5,246 nt of DNA from Methanocorpusculum sp. (GCA_030539595.1 JAUNXW010000118.1:1-5246); one strand, 5' to 3'. Shown: positions 1-5,204, counted from the stretch's first letter. The notes: generated by a model not told the origin, from the letters alone. Numbers and translations: made by a program.

Positions 1-151
1 CTCTAAATACTTGTTTGACTTCGGCGGTTATCGCAACAATTAATGCTAAGAGTGCGATAACAACGCTGATTCTTTGAATCATCTGTTTTGTGACATTCCA
101 CAGGGACGGCAAATTATTGTGTTTTTTTACTTTCACGAAATTTATCAGCAT
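1..151 (-). CDS. Small single-span membrane protein, 3' end outside window
   Basis: Reading leftward from an ATG at 151, the frame stays open for 50 codons to the edge of the window. It encodes a basic N-terminus (K7, K9, K10, K22, R27), then one strongly hydrophobic stretch at about residues 28-43 (ISVVIALLALIVAITA), then a charged tail (EVKQVFR). That is the pattern of a small inner-membrane protein with its N-terminus in the cytoplasm. The start is uncertain: ATG at 151, GTG at 136 and ATG at 82 are all in frame, and none has a convincing Shine-Dalgarno site. The first two overlap the preceding small gene by 38 or 23 nt. If the window is a closed circle, the frame would end one codon after the junction, giving 51 residues from the ATG at 151. 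The family is not recognised; a holin-like or toxin-like peptide is possible but unsupported. Confidence 0.5.
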   Translation of the reverse strand, partial: MLINFVKVKKHNNLPSLWNVTKQMIQRISVVIALLALIVAITAEVKQVFR

Positions 152-251
152 TATCTAAGATTCTGGTAATTGTATCTTCTATTGGTTCATCACCAACACG
201 AAGATTTAACAATTTTTTGTATAACGAGTTTGTTATCTTAATTTCTGGCAT
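114..251 (-). CDS. 45-aa VapB/RHH-like small protein
   Basis: This short gene starts at the ATG at 251, 12 nt downstream of the stop of the 206-aa RHH gene, and encodes 45 residues ending at a TAA at 114-116. The sequence has a short polar strand (PEIKITNSLYKKL), a loop rich in R/G/D/E (residues 18-25) and a helix with the I-x-x-T-I-x-x-I-L pattern (about residues 25-36). That is the layout of archaeal VapB-type antitoxin-like RHH proteins, in which the strand pairs in a dimer and binds DNA. No toxin gene such as a PIN-domain VapC is next to it within the window; the next gene is a membrane peptide in an overlapping frame. It is probably co-transcribed with the RHH gene upstream. The family assignment rests on pattern alone; the reading frame itself is well supported by position and composition. 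Confidence 0.6.
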   Translation of the reverse strand: MPEIKITNSLYKKLLNLRVGDEPIEDTITRILDNADKFRESKKTQ

Positions 252-263
252 GGTATTAGATTC

Positions 264-884
264 TTATTTTCTTGTTTTTTTAATTGGCTGGAAAACTCCA
301 GAACGAGCCAATTCATCATCAAAGTCTTTACTCTCTGTAAATATCTCGTCACCATGTTCATTAATGGCTATGTCTATCTCATCTGAGGATATATTTTTGT
401 GAAATTCCGTTTTACCTTCTATCTCATCGTGCGAGTGAATAATCACTTCTCCCTCATTATTCCCGTGTTCGCCTCTAAATATAATGCTTGTTGATTTTAA
501 TTTACCTTTAAAATCATTAATATAATTATGTGCTATCCAATCCACAGCATACTTTCTCATAGCAAACGAGCCGAATATTGATGTTTGTTGCATTTTATTG
601 ATTTGTTCTTGTATTGTATCTATTTTATTTTCAATTTCTGAACTACGAGCAGACACCGCTTTATTCACAGCCTCACGATATACAGGCGGTAATTCAACCA
701 CATCAGGAGTTATATCCTTACCATTTTCAAGATAGAGCCTATCCCTCATTGCTCTTCTAATCCATTCATTTAATGAAATACCCTCAGATTCTGCAACTTC
801 GTCGCACTGTTTTTTAAAATCCTTAGTCATCCTGACATTTACTTGCGCAAGTTCTTCGGGGTCACTAATTGTTTTTCGTCCCAT
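264..884 (-). CDS. Ribbon-helix-helix DNA-binding protein with coiled coil and acidic C-terminus
   Basis: The 206-residue product opens with a ribbon-helix-helix domain: strand at about residues 14-20 (QVNVRMT), helix A at 21-34 (KDFKKQCDEVAESE), a G35-I-S turn, and helix B at 37-50 (SLNEWIRRAMRDRL). RHH proteins dimerise through the strand, which lies in the DNA major groove. Residues 75-102 look like a coiled coil (SSEIENKIDTIQEQINKMQQ). The C-terminal part (about 140-192) is acidic, with scattered histidines, and the protein ends in a basic IKKTRK tail. At 206 residues it is much longer than simple CopG-like repressors, so it may be more than a repressor, for example a plasmid partition (centromere-binding) protein. 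It is the first gene of the leftward operon and has no Shine-Dalgarno site at the ATG at 884, about 31 nt from the shared TATA box, so its mRNA is probably leaderless. It likely binds the repeats in the adjoining intergenic region. Confidence 0.8.
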   Translation of the reverse strand: MGRKTISDPEELAQVNVRMTKDFKKQCDEVAESEGISLNEWIRRAMRDRLYLENGKDITPDVVELPPVYREAVNKAVSARSSEIENKIDTIQEQINKMQQTSIFGSFAMRKYAVDWIAHNYINDFKGKLKSTSIIFRGEHGNNEGEVIIHSHDEIEGKTEFHKNISSDEIDIAINEHGDEIFTESKDFDDELARSGVFQPIKKTRK

Positions 885-942
885 AGTTGTGATAGTATAG
901 TTGTAGTTAATTATATAAAGACCTAACTCGTATAATTAACTA
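883..942. promoter_or_regulatory. Candidate operator cluster between divergent RHH genes
   Basis: A perfect 12-bp inverted repeat lies here: TAGTTAATTATA at 904-915 and its reverse complement TATAATTAACTA at 931-942, separated by 15 nt. Around it are further TAGTT units: ATAGTTGT occurs at 883-890 and again at 897-904, 14 nt apart, and the reverse form (TAACT) occurs at 924-928. RHH proteins typically bind arrays of short direct or inverted repeats as side-by-side dimers, so this is the likely binding site of one or both flanking RHH proteins. The left arm overlaps the TATA box and the right arm covers the predicted rightward transcription start, so binding would block transcription. Confidence 0.6.
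911..919. promoter_or_regulatory. Shared bidirectional archaeal TATA box
   Basis: The bases TTATATAAA read TTATATAA on the plus strand (911-918) and the archaeal consensus TTTATATA on the minus strand (919-912). The centre is 33 nt from the rightward ATG (948) and about 31 nt from the leftward ATG (884). Archaeal transcription starts roughly 25-27 nt from the TATA centre, so both transcripts would have only about 5-7 nt of leader. No second convincing TATA box is present in the 63-bp gap, although the AT-rich 931-938 stretch is an alternative for one direction. Confidence 0.55.
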
Positions 943-947
943 TAATA

Positions 948-1112
948 ATGGTAGAAAATCAAAACACACAGGAGACACACGTCACCTTCTGGATTCCAAA
1001 TGAAGATTTAGTTTCATTTGACCGCATAGCCAAAGAAAAACGCATTTCAAGAGCGGCACTACTCAGGACATGCGTGTTAGAAGTAAACAGAAAAAACAAG
1101 GTAAAATTATGA
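948..1112 (+). CDS. 54-aa ribbon-helix-helix (CopG-like) regulator
   Basis: This 54-residue gene runs from the ATG at 948 to the TGA at 1110-1112. The product has the minimal RHH form: strand at about residues 10-16 (THVTFWI), helix A at 18-32 (NEDLVSFDRIAKEKR), turn at I33-S34, helix B at 34-50 (SRAALLRTCVLEVNRKN). This is the size of plasmid copy-control or viral repressor proteins of the CopG type, which usually repress their own promoter. It is the first gene of the rightward replication operon. No Shine-Dalgarno site precedes the ATG, and the TATA box is 33 nt away, fitting a leaderless message. Its last codon and stop overlap the start of the next gene as ATGA. Inference: an autorepressor acting on the inverted repeat just upstream, in competition with the divergent RHH protein. 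Confidence 0.8.
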   Translation: MVENQNTQETHVTFWIPNEDLVSFDRIAKEKRISRAALLRTCVLEVNRKNKVKL

Positions 1113-1666
1113 AAAACGTAAGCAACGCCCGCCCATCAATTATTGACGCCAATCAGAATTTCAGAGCAGGCAATAAATCATTTGTTTCAGAAAGCAAAAA
1201 AGTTACCTCCGTAACTGACAACTTCGCACAGGCGTTTTTACCGGACGCTGTTATTGATAGATTAAAGGGAATAGTTTCCAAATCAGAACCTGAGACCACA
1301 ATTGAGATAACAGACACAGCAGGAGACAAAACACTTAAAATATCAAATCAAGTGACGCAAATCAGCAAAAAAAGTATCAATGTAACAACCCCGTGCTTTT
1401 CGTCGGTCAAAACTGAAAACCCGTCCTTTCTCGTCCTCGAAAACAGAAATCGTCCGTCCGCAAGACTGAAGAATGAATTAATGTCGGTCAAAACTGAAAA
1501 ACAGAACGGGAACAACTCAAAATACGTCGCCAAACATAAAAACGAAGCAATCGAACAACCGCAAATTATCAACGCTGAAGAGTATCAGGATGAATTTTTA
1601 ACCCTGATGATTCGCGAAAGACAGGCGGGACAAAAGAAACAATCTGCTATAGTGGAGTGTGCTTAA
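1109..1666 (+). CDS. 185-aa protein of unknown function with internal repeats
   Basis: I choose the ATG at 1109, not an in-frame ATG at 1070, because it overlaps the preceding stop as ATGA, has an AGGT element at 1099-1102 six nt upstream, and avoids coding through the RHH gene. The product is not recognised. Residues 1-40 are polar and look disordered; residues 40-83 could form a small fold (AFLPDAVIDRLKGIV, then strand-like TTIEITDTAGDKTLKI). Residues 85-150 are rich in S, N, K and look unstructured, and contain SVKTEN at 99-104 and SVKTEK at 126-131. Residues 155-177 predict a charged amphipathic helix (NAEEYQDEFLTLMIRERQ). There is no signal peptide or membrane span. The layout suggests a linker or adaptor with short docking motifs, but no function can be assigned. 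It sits second in the operon, one nt before the Cys-rich gene. Confidence 0.7.
   Translation: MKNVSNARPSIIDANQNFRAGNKSFVSESKKVTSVTDNFAQAFLPDAVIDRLKGIVSKSEPETTIEITDTAGDKTLKISNQVTQISKKSINVTTPCFSSVKTENPSFLVLENRNRPSARLKNELMSVKTEKQNGNNSKYVAKHKNEAIEQPQIINAEEYQDEFLTLMIRERQAGQKKQSAIVECA
1402..1500 (+). repeat. Degenerate direct-repeat cluster inside the 185-aa gene
   Basis: An exact 18-nt direct repeat, GTCGGTCAAAACTGAAAA, occurs at 1402-1419 and 1483-1500, 81 nt apart, which keeps frame (27 codons). Between them are two poorer copies beginning CGTCC at 1432 and 1451. The starts at about 1401, 1432, 1451 and 1482 give spacings of 31, 19 and 31 nt. Because the exact copies also repeat a peptide (SVKTE), the cluster could be a protein-level motif repeat or a DNA-level binding array. 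It is not a CRISPR: the inner units are too diverged and the spacers too short. Confidence 0.6.
1654..1657 (+). promoter_or_regulatory. Shine-Dalgarno site that favours ATG 1668 over GTG 1659
   Basis: GGAG lies 10 nt before the ATG at 1668 but only 1 nt before the in-frame GTG at 1659, which is too close to serve it. This sets the start of the Cys-rich gene at 1668. Confidence 0.5.
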
Positions 1667-1667
1667 G

Positions 1668-1934
1668 ATGACAGCAGATATTGAGAAAACATGTTGTAAC
1701 TGTGGTCTCTGTGAACACAACTGCACGAATAATACAAATATGGGAATCTGTCACGATGAGGATAATATTAAAGCTTCACCAACAGGAAAGGGCGAGCCTA
1801 TTGTAAGGCTTCATAATACTTGTGGAAATTGGCAGGCTCGAACTTGTAACAACTGCAAGAATAACCCTGATAATGTCCTTTGCAGGATTTGTAAAAAAAT
1901 GAAATGTTGGGTTCCCGAGGGGGCGCAGATATGA
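1668..1934 (+). CDS. 88-aa cysteine-rich, probable zinc-binding protein
   Basis: The 88-residue product contains 12 cysteines (C9, 10, 12, 15, 19, 28, 52, 60, 63, 72, 75, 80), with C12-x2-C15, C60-x2-C63 and C72-x2-C75 pairs. Histidines H17, H29 and H49 lie nearby. The pattern fits two or three zinc-ribbon or knuckle sites, a common type of small protein in archaeal viruses and plasmids. It does not match the C-x2-C-x2-C-x3-C-P ferredoxin signature, so an iron-sulfur cluster is less likely but not excluded. The ATG at 1668 is preferred over GTG at 1659 on Shine-Dalgarno spacing. It starts 1 nt after the preceding gene's stop and overlaps the winged-helix gene by 4 nt (ATGA), so the two are probably translationally coupled. 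Role unknown; a nucleic-acid-binding or protein-bridging accessory is a reasonable inference. Confidence 0.75.
   Translation: MTADIEKTCCNCGLCEHNCTNNTNMGICHDEDNIKASPTGKGEPIVRLHNTCGNWQARTCNNCKNNPDNVLCRICKKMKCWVPEGAQI
1917..1923 (+). promoter_or_regulatory. Strong Shine-Dalgarno site for the 70-aa winged-helix gene
   Basis: GAGGGGG ends 7 nt before the ATG at 1931 and overlaps the last codons of the Cys-rich gene. It supports the ATGA-overlap start rather than the in-frame ATG at 1904, which lies upstream of it. Confidence 0.6.
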
Positions 1935-2143
1935 CCGACAAGAACAAGGCTGTTTTTGGTGTTATTAAGTCATTGAAAGAGCAGAAAGTCACGGCAAGAG
2001 AGATAAGCAAAAAAGCGAGGCTAACTACTGGCGAGGTATGCGCACAGCTCCAGAAACTTGTAGATAAGGGCTTAGTTGAAAGATTCTTTGTAGGGTGTCA
2101 CGAATATGATTATCTTTACCAATTCAAAGGCGGTGAAGAGTAA
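1931..2143 (+). CDS. 70-aa winged helix-turn-helix protein
   Basis: The start at 1931 overlaps the upstream stop as ATGA and follows a strong Shine-Dalgarno site. The 70-residue product is a single winged-helix domain: helix 1 at about 5-18 (NKAVFGVIKSLKEQ), helix 2 at 20-29 (VTAREISKKA), recognition helix 32-46 (TTGEVCAQLQKLVDKG), then a wing at 48-65 (LVERFFVGCHEYDYLYQF). The phrase L-x-x-L-V-x-K-G-L-V-E-R is typical of MarR/ArsR-like archaeal regulators. There is no extra sensing domain, so it is more likely a DNA-binding accessory or simple regulator than a ligand-responsive switch. Its TAA overlaps the next ATG by one base (TAATG). Confidence 0.75.
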   Translation: MTDKNKAVFGVIKSLKEQKVTAREISKKARLTTGEVCAQLQKLVDKGLVERFFVGCHEYDYLYQFKGGEE

Positions 2144-2289
2144 TGCCAGAACTAAAACAGAGGTTCGTAACTTCAGAGGAAATAAAAGCCGTGTCTGCAA
2201 TCGACCCTATCTATCAGGCAGGCGATAAATTATTACTTCAAAAAGGGATTTGGGTTATCAGAGACAACCCGACCTGTAGAGGTGATTAA
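2143..2289 (+). CDS. 48-aa protein of unknown function
   Basis: A 48-residue frame starts at the ATG at 2143 (TAATG overlap, with GGTGA at 2132-2136 six nt upstream) and ends with TAA at 2287-2289, directly against the next ATG at 2290. The product (begins MPELKQRFVTSEEIKAVSAI) has a charged N-terminal helix-like half and a strand-like half (DKLLLQKGIWVIRDN), with no membrane span and one cysteine (C45). It is not recognised. The exact fit between two coupled genes and the good ribosome-binding site are the evidence that it is translated. Confidence 0.65.
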   Translation: MPELKQRFVTSEEIKAVSAIDPIYQAGDKLLLQKGIWVIRDNPTCRGD

Positions 2290-2640
2290 ATGAATAAGAA
2301 AGTTAAAAGCGCCCCTGACAAAGACGCTTTATCTTTTGAGGTTGAGGGTGATAAATCCTCACCTATCTCATTATCTCAACGGGATTTATTCTTTTCCGAT
2401 GAAATGATACAGACAGCCGCCATTTTTGCATATTGGAAAACCTCAGGAACGACTAAGAGCATAAGAAATTCTGATGTTTACGACAATTTAGGAATGCCTC
2501 GCGGTTGCACTCTGTGGGAAAGACGGCAGGAAATTATACCAGCTCAAAGAATATCACGGCTGCTAAAAAAGGCGGGATTTGTCACGATTCGGAACAGCGG
2601 AGCAAAAGCAAGATATATCTTGCAGGGAGCGGAAGCATGA
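2290..2640 (+). CDS. 116-aa probable winged-helix DNA-binding protein
   Basis: The start at 2290 directly follows the previous stop and is preceded by an excellent Shine-Dalgarno site, GAGGTGA at 2279-2285, the best in the operon. Residues 1-35 are polar. From about residue 36 the protein looks helical (DEMIQTAAIFAYWK), with a possible second helix at 57-68. Residues 85-96 (AQRISRLLKKAGF) have the form of a recognition helix, and a wing-like hairpin follows (VTIRNSGAKARYIL, 97-111). This ending resembles the winged-helix modules found near or inside replication helicases and primases, so a role in origin binding or helicase loading is a fair inference, though no family is recognised. Its TGA overlaps the next ATG as ATGA. 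Confidence 0.65.
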   Translation: MNKKVKSAPDKDALSFEVEGDKSSPISLSQRDLFFSDEMIQTAAIFAYWKTSGTTKSIRNSDVYDNLGMPRGCTLWERRQEIIPAQRISRLLKKAGFVTIRNSGAKARYILQGAEA

Positions 2641-3080
2641 TTTCACGGCAGGATAAACCGACCTATACCCTGAAGAGACATAACCGCATGAGTAATTTAA
2701 AATTAATCTTGGCGGCTCTTCTATGGTTTAATGACCTTGATAAGTGGACTAAAATTATTTACTACTACAACGGCAGAAGATACGAACTTGGTTTATTGTC
2801 AATATGTGACGGGTTCCCTAACTATGAACCGCTTGATGTTGAAACTCTAAAAATAATTCTGGAAGACGCGGCAGAATGGAGATATGTTAATTGGTATTAT
2901 TCGGTTCAGGCAGGGCTTCCTAAGGATTGGATAATAGCAACTCTAAGAACATTTCCGAGGGAACTTCCATTGATTCTACCCGTAAAAACAGATAAAAACA
3001 TAGGATTTAAAGAGGATGGATGTTTTGCGCGTATGTGCTTGAAAGTCGCTTCTCAGTGGGTGCCTATATCAAATGAGTGA
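2637..3080 (+). CDS. 147-aa protein of unknown function upstream of the helicase
   Basis: I place the start at 2637, where ATGA overlaps the previous stop and GGGAG (2625-2629) lies 7 nt upstream; an in-frame ATG at 2505 would read through the previous gene. A second ATG at 2688 is possible. The product is rich in aromatic residues (YYY at 42-44, WRYVNWYY at 81-88) with a mildly hydrophobic segment at 21-31 (LKLILAALLWF), too short and polar-flanked to call a membrane span with confidence. Residues 66-84 and 96-104 look helical. No catalytic motif is seen and the family is not recognised. It overlaps the helicase start by 8 nt, so it is probably coupled to helicase translation; a helicase partner or loader is a guess from position only. 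Confidence 0.65.
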   Translation: MISRQDKPTYTLKRHNRMSNLKLILAALLWFNDLDKWTKIIYYYNGRRYELGLLSICDGFPNYEPLDVETLKIILEDAAEWRYVNWYYSVQAGLPKDWIIATLRTFPRELPLILPVKTDKNIGFKEDGCFARMCLKVASQWVPISNE

Positions 3081-5046
3081 TGATACAGCAATAATTAATA
3101 GTCAGTCCTCAGATTTGACGAATAAATTTGATTATGCAGAATTGGAGCCAGAACAAAAATTAGAGTTTGTTTTGCCGTTTGAATATATGATTAGTTCAAG
3201 CAAGGGCAAATTCTTAATTCCTTCGGACAAAAGGCAATTTATAACTCTGATTGATAGGATTGTTGACTTGAAAAAAGACGGCAAGACAGTATATACAGTT
3301 GAGGTAAGCGCAGACCACGAAACACCGCGTCAGTTATTCGCAGACATTGAACCATACTTAAGAGGCGCTGAAGAACCTGATAAAGTAGACTGGATAAGAA
3401 GGAAATTTTGCGGAAATAATAACGAAATACCCCCATGGGAAAGAACAGCACCCGCGCGGGATTATCGAAAAATACCATTAGATGAAGTCATATATTCTCT
3501 TAATGATGATGGGAACGCGACACGTTTTGAAGCAGAAGCAAAAGGATATCTGATTAATGATATCACCAAAAGCAAACAGGATGGCAACGGTTGGTATGCG
3601 TGGGTTAATGATAATCATTGGGAACCCGCAGGTGATAAACTCGGAAAGGCGGAGCGGTTTATAGGTCAGACCATAGAAAAAGAATTTGAGTATTGGCGCA
3701 GGATTTACGAGAAAGAATCCGAAAAAGGCGATAATGCAGATAAAGGACTTCTCAAAAAATTGGCGTCATTTGTTCCCGCTTTCATGTCTCACTTGACGCA
3801 AAGCAAGAATCAGGGCAGACAGAGGGCAATGCTTGAAATGGCGGCAAAGTCCACAATGCAAGCAGATTTAGACAGTAATACAGACTATGGAATATTAGCC
3901 TTCAAAAATGGGGCTATTGACTGCAAGACTGGCGAATTTTACCCAATATGGAGATGTAACGAACTCAAAACCCGTTATCCTCTGACTTATGTAAATGCGT
4001 CTTACACTGAGGGAGCGAGACCAAATAAATTTTTGAAACATGTAAAAACCATATTCACTGACAACACCACCCAAGGATTATCAAAAGAAGAAATTAATGA
4101 AAAGGCGTGGAAAATTGGATTTTATTTCTTAAGGATGTTGGGCTATATCCTAATAAACGGCAACCCAGAGCAGTTATTTGTATTTTGGTGGGGTGAAGGA
4201 GCTAACGGAAAATCTAAAACTATTGACGTGTTGAGTGATATTTTAGGAGTTCAGCACGTAGACGCGCCTATTGATGAAATAGCCGCAGGGCAGGAAGGCA
4301 GACCAAAGCCGAAAGTAGCAATAGGATTAGATAAGCGCCTTTTGACATTTTCAGAGGCTTCAAGCAGTGAAGGCAATGCAAACAGCAGCGGAAAAATAAG
4401 TTTAGCATTAGTCAAAAAGTTAAGCGGAGAGCATAAAACCGCAGACTTCAGGCGGATGTATCACGAAGGTATGAGCGTTGTTATAAATTGTCTGCCTGTC
4501 GGTATAACAAACAAATTGCCGAGATTTGACGGAGAATTAGATTATTCAGCATTAAGGCGGTTGATTACAATTCCCTTTTTCCATAAATTTGAGGGTAAAG
4601 AGCGCAAAGAGAACATCGTTGAAGAACTCTTAACTGAAAGAAATGAGATATTCTCTTTGATGGTCGACGAGATGAAAGAATATCTGAATCATGGTTTATT
4701 GCCACTTCCCGAAGAGTGTCAAGCCGCTCAGAATGAACTTCTTGCAGGATACGAATATAATCAGTTTGTAACCTCTCAGTTTGAAAAAACAGACGGGATT
4801 AAGCCAGAAGACAGAACAAACAGAGAGACCATAAAAACTCTGTTTATGGAGTGGTGCGATGAGAATGGAATTGATATTGATACAACCATGAAGTTAAGCG
4901 GTGAAGATGATTTCGGAAACCCCAAGAAAAAAAGAACTCTTACCAAAGCTGAAACTAATAGGTTGTTCAATGCCTTCAGAGTCAACAAAATAAAGGGTAG
5001 CAATAGCCACGGAATTAGATATCTCAATTGCAAACCAAAAAAATAA
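3073..5046 (+). CDS. D5-type superfamily 3 replication helicase with degenerate primase-like N-terminus
   Basis: This 657-residue protein is the likely replication initiator. Residues 150-325 match the D5_N-type region of phage/plasmid primase-helicases: AWVNDNHWEP (176-185) and the hallmark AFKNGAIDCKTGEF (276-289). The SF3 helicase follows: Walker A G374-EGAN-G379-K380-S381; Walker B RLLTFSE ending in E428; motif C ending in N472 (VVINCLP); and the R495-R496-LITIPF segment that supplies an arginine finger in this family. The C-terminal region (about 560-657) is probably a winged-helix tail. The N-terminus carries R86-QLFA-D91-I-E93, like motif I (DxE) of herpes/NCLDV-type and PrimPol primases, but only about 55 residues separate it from the D5_N region, and the SxH and third acidic motifs are missing. 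It is shorter than P4 alpha (777 aa) or pRN1 ORF904. The start overlaps the previous gene by 8 nt, with GGGTG at 3058-3062 upstream. Confidence 0.92.
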   Translation: MSDDTAIINSQSSDLTNKFDYAELEPEQKLEFVLPFEYMISSSKGKFLIPSDKRQFITLIDRIVDLKKDGKTVYTVEVSADHETPRQLFADIEPYLRGAEEPDKVDWIRRKFCGNNNEIPPWERTAPARDYRKIPLDEVIYSLNDDGNATRFEAEAKGYLINDITKSKQDGNGWYAWVNDNHWEPAGDKLGKAERFIGQTIEKEFEYWRRIYEKESEKGDNADKGLLKKLASFVPAFMSHLTQSKNQGRQRAMLEMAAKSTMQADLDSNTDYGILAFKNGAIDCKTGEFYPIWRCNELKTRYPLTYVNASYTEGARPNKFLKHVKTIFTDNTTQGLSKEEINEKAWKIGFYFLRMLGYILINGNPEQLFVFWWGEGANGKSKTIDVLSDILGVQHVDAPIDEIAAGQEGRPKPKVAIGLDKRLLTFSEASSSEGNANSSGKISLALVKKLSGEHKTADFRRMYHEGMSVVINCLPVGITNKLPRFDGELDYSALRRLITIPFFHKFEGKERKENIVEELLTERNEIFSLMVDEMKEYLNHGLLPLPEECQAAQNELLAGYEYNQFVTSQFEKTDGIKPEDRTNRETIKTLFMEWCDENGIDIDTTMKLSGEDDFGNPKKKRTLTKAETNRLFNAFRVNKIKGSNSHGIRYLNCKPKK

Positions 5047-5054
5047 TTCAAACC

Positions 5055-5063
5055 TTTTTTTTT
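5055..5063 (+). terminator. T9 run, archaeal-type terminator candidate
   Basis: Nine consecutive T residues lie 8 nt after the helicase stop. Archaeal RNA polymerase terminates on oligo-T tracts in the non-template strand without needing a hairpin, so this is the expected end of the rightward operon. Confidence 0.55.
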
Positions 5064-5065
5064 CA

Positions 5066-5196
5066 ATGGAGCACATCTTTTTAAAAAAGTATTCTCATAG
5101 ATTCAGATATCCAAGTATTGTTATTCTAAACCCATATTAAGCGTATTTTTAATATTTTTATTTACACACGCGGAGTTTTAAAAAGATGTGCTCCAT
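5066..5196. repeat. Perfect 21-bp inverted repeat around an AT-rich spacer, candidate origin
   Basis: Bases 5066-5086 (begins ATGGAGCACATC) are the exact reverse complement of 5176-5196 (ends GATGTGCTCCAT), with 89 nt between. The spacer is AT-rich, with an almost pure A/T stretch at about 5144-5164 that could melt easily, and a direct repeat AAGTATT at 5087-5093 and 5113-5119. A long inverted repeat with an AT-rich centre just after the initiator gene fits an archaeal plasmid origin. It could also be a large cruciform, a recombination site or a small mobile insertion, but no target-site duplication flanks it. It is non-coding. Confidence 0.6.
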
Positions 5197-5204
5197 ATAT
5201 AAAA
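5196..5204. promoter_or_regulatory. TATATAAAA, possible TATA box next to the inverted repeat
   Basis: TATATAAAA directly adjoins the right arm of the inverted repeat and reads TTTTATATA on the minus strand. Leftward transcription from it would start near 5174-5170, inside the repeat, and run antisense through the spacer towards the helicase end. No gene follows it in either direction within the window. It could be an origin-linked transcript promoter or simply part of the AT-rich origin. Confidence 0.3.

Noticed and set aside
27..61. 9-bp inverted repeat GTTATCGCA / TGCGATAAC, possible hairpin
   Set aside because: It falls in the membrane-span codons, where repeated V, I and A codons generate such symmetry; no T run follows, so it is not supported as a terminator.
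217..402. 61-codon plus-strand frame
   Set aside because: It lies antisense across the end of the 206-aa RHH gene and the start of the 45-aa gene, with no ribosome-binding site or promoter; a shadow frame.
1070..1108. Longer N-terminus for the 185-aa gene (ATG at 1070)
   Set aside because: This extension reads through the end of the 54-aa RHH gene in another frame; the ATGA start at 1109 with AGGT upstream is better.
1402..1500. CRISPR-like array
   Set aside because: Only two copies are exact, the other two are strongly diverged, spacing is uneven and short (31, 19, 31), and the region is coding.
1348..1572. 74-codon minus-strand frame with hydrophobic, membrane-like stretches
   Set aside because: It is wholly antisense to the 185-aa gene inside a coupled operon. 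Its hydrophobic residues (F, L, V) arise from the A-rich sense codons (K, N, E).
4776..5076. Minus-strand frames of 96 and 60 codons at the end of the helicase gene
   Set aside because: They are antisense to conserved helicase C-terminal coding sequence, low in complexity and without ribosome-binding sites.
5066..5196. MITE-like mobile insertion bounded by 21-bp terminal inverted repeats
   Set aside because: No target-site duplication is visible at the outer edges and no transposase is present. It is kept only as an alternative to an origin.
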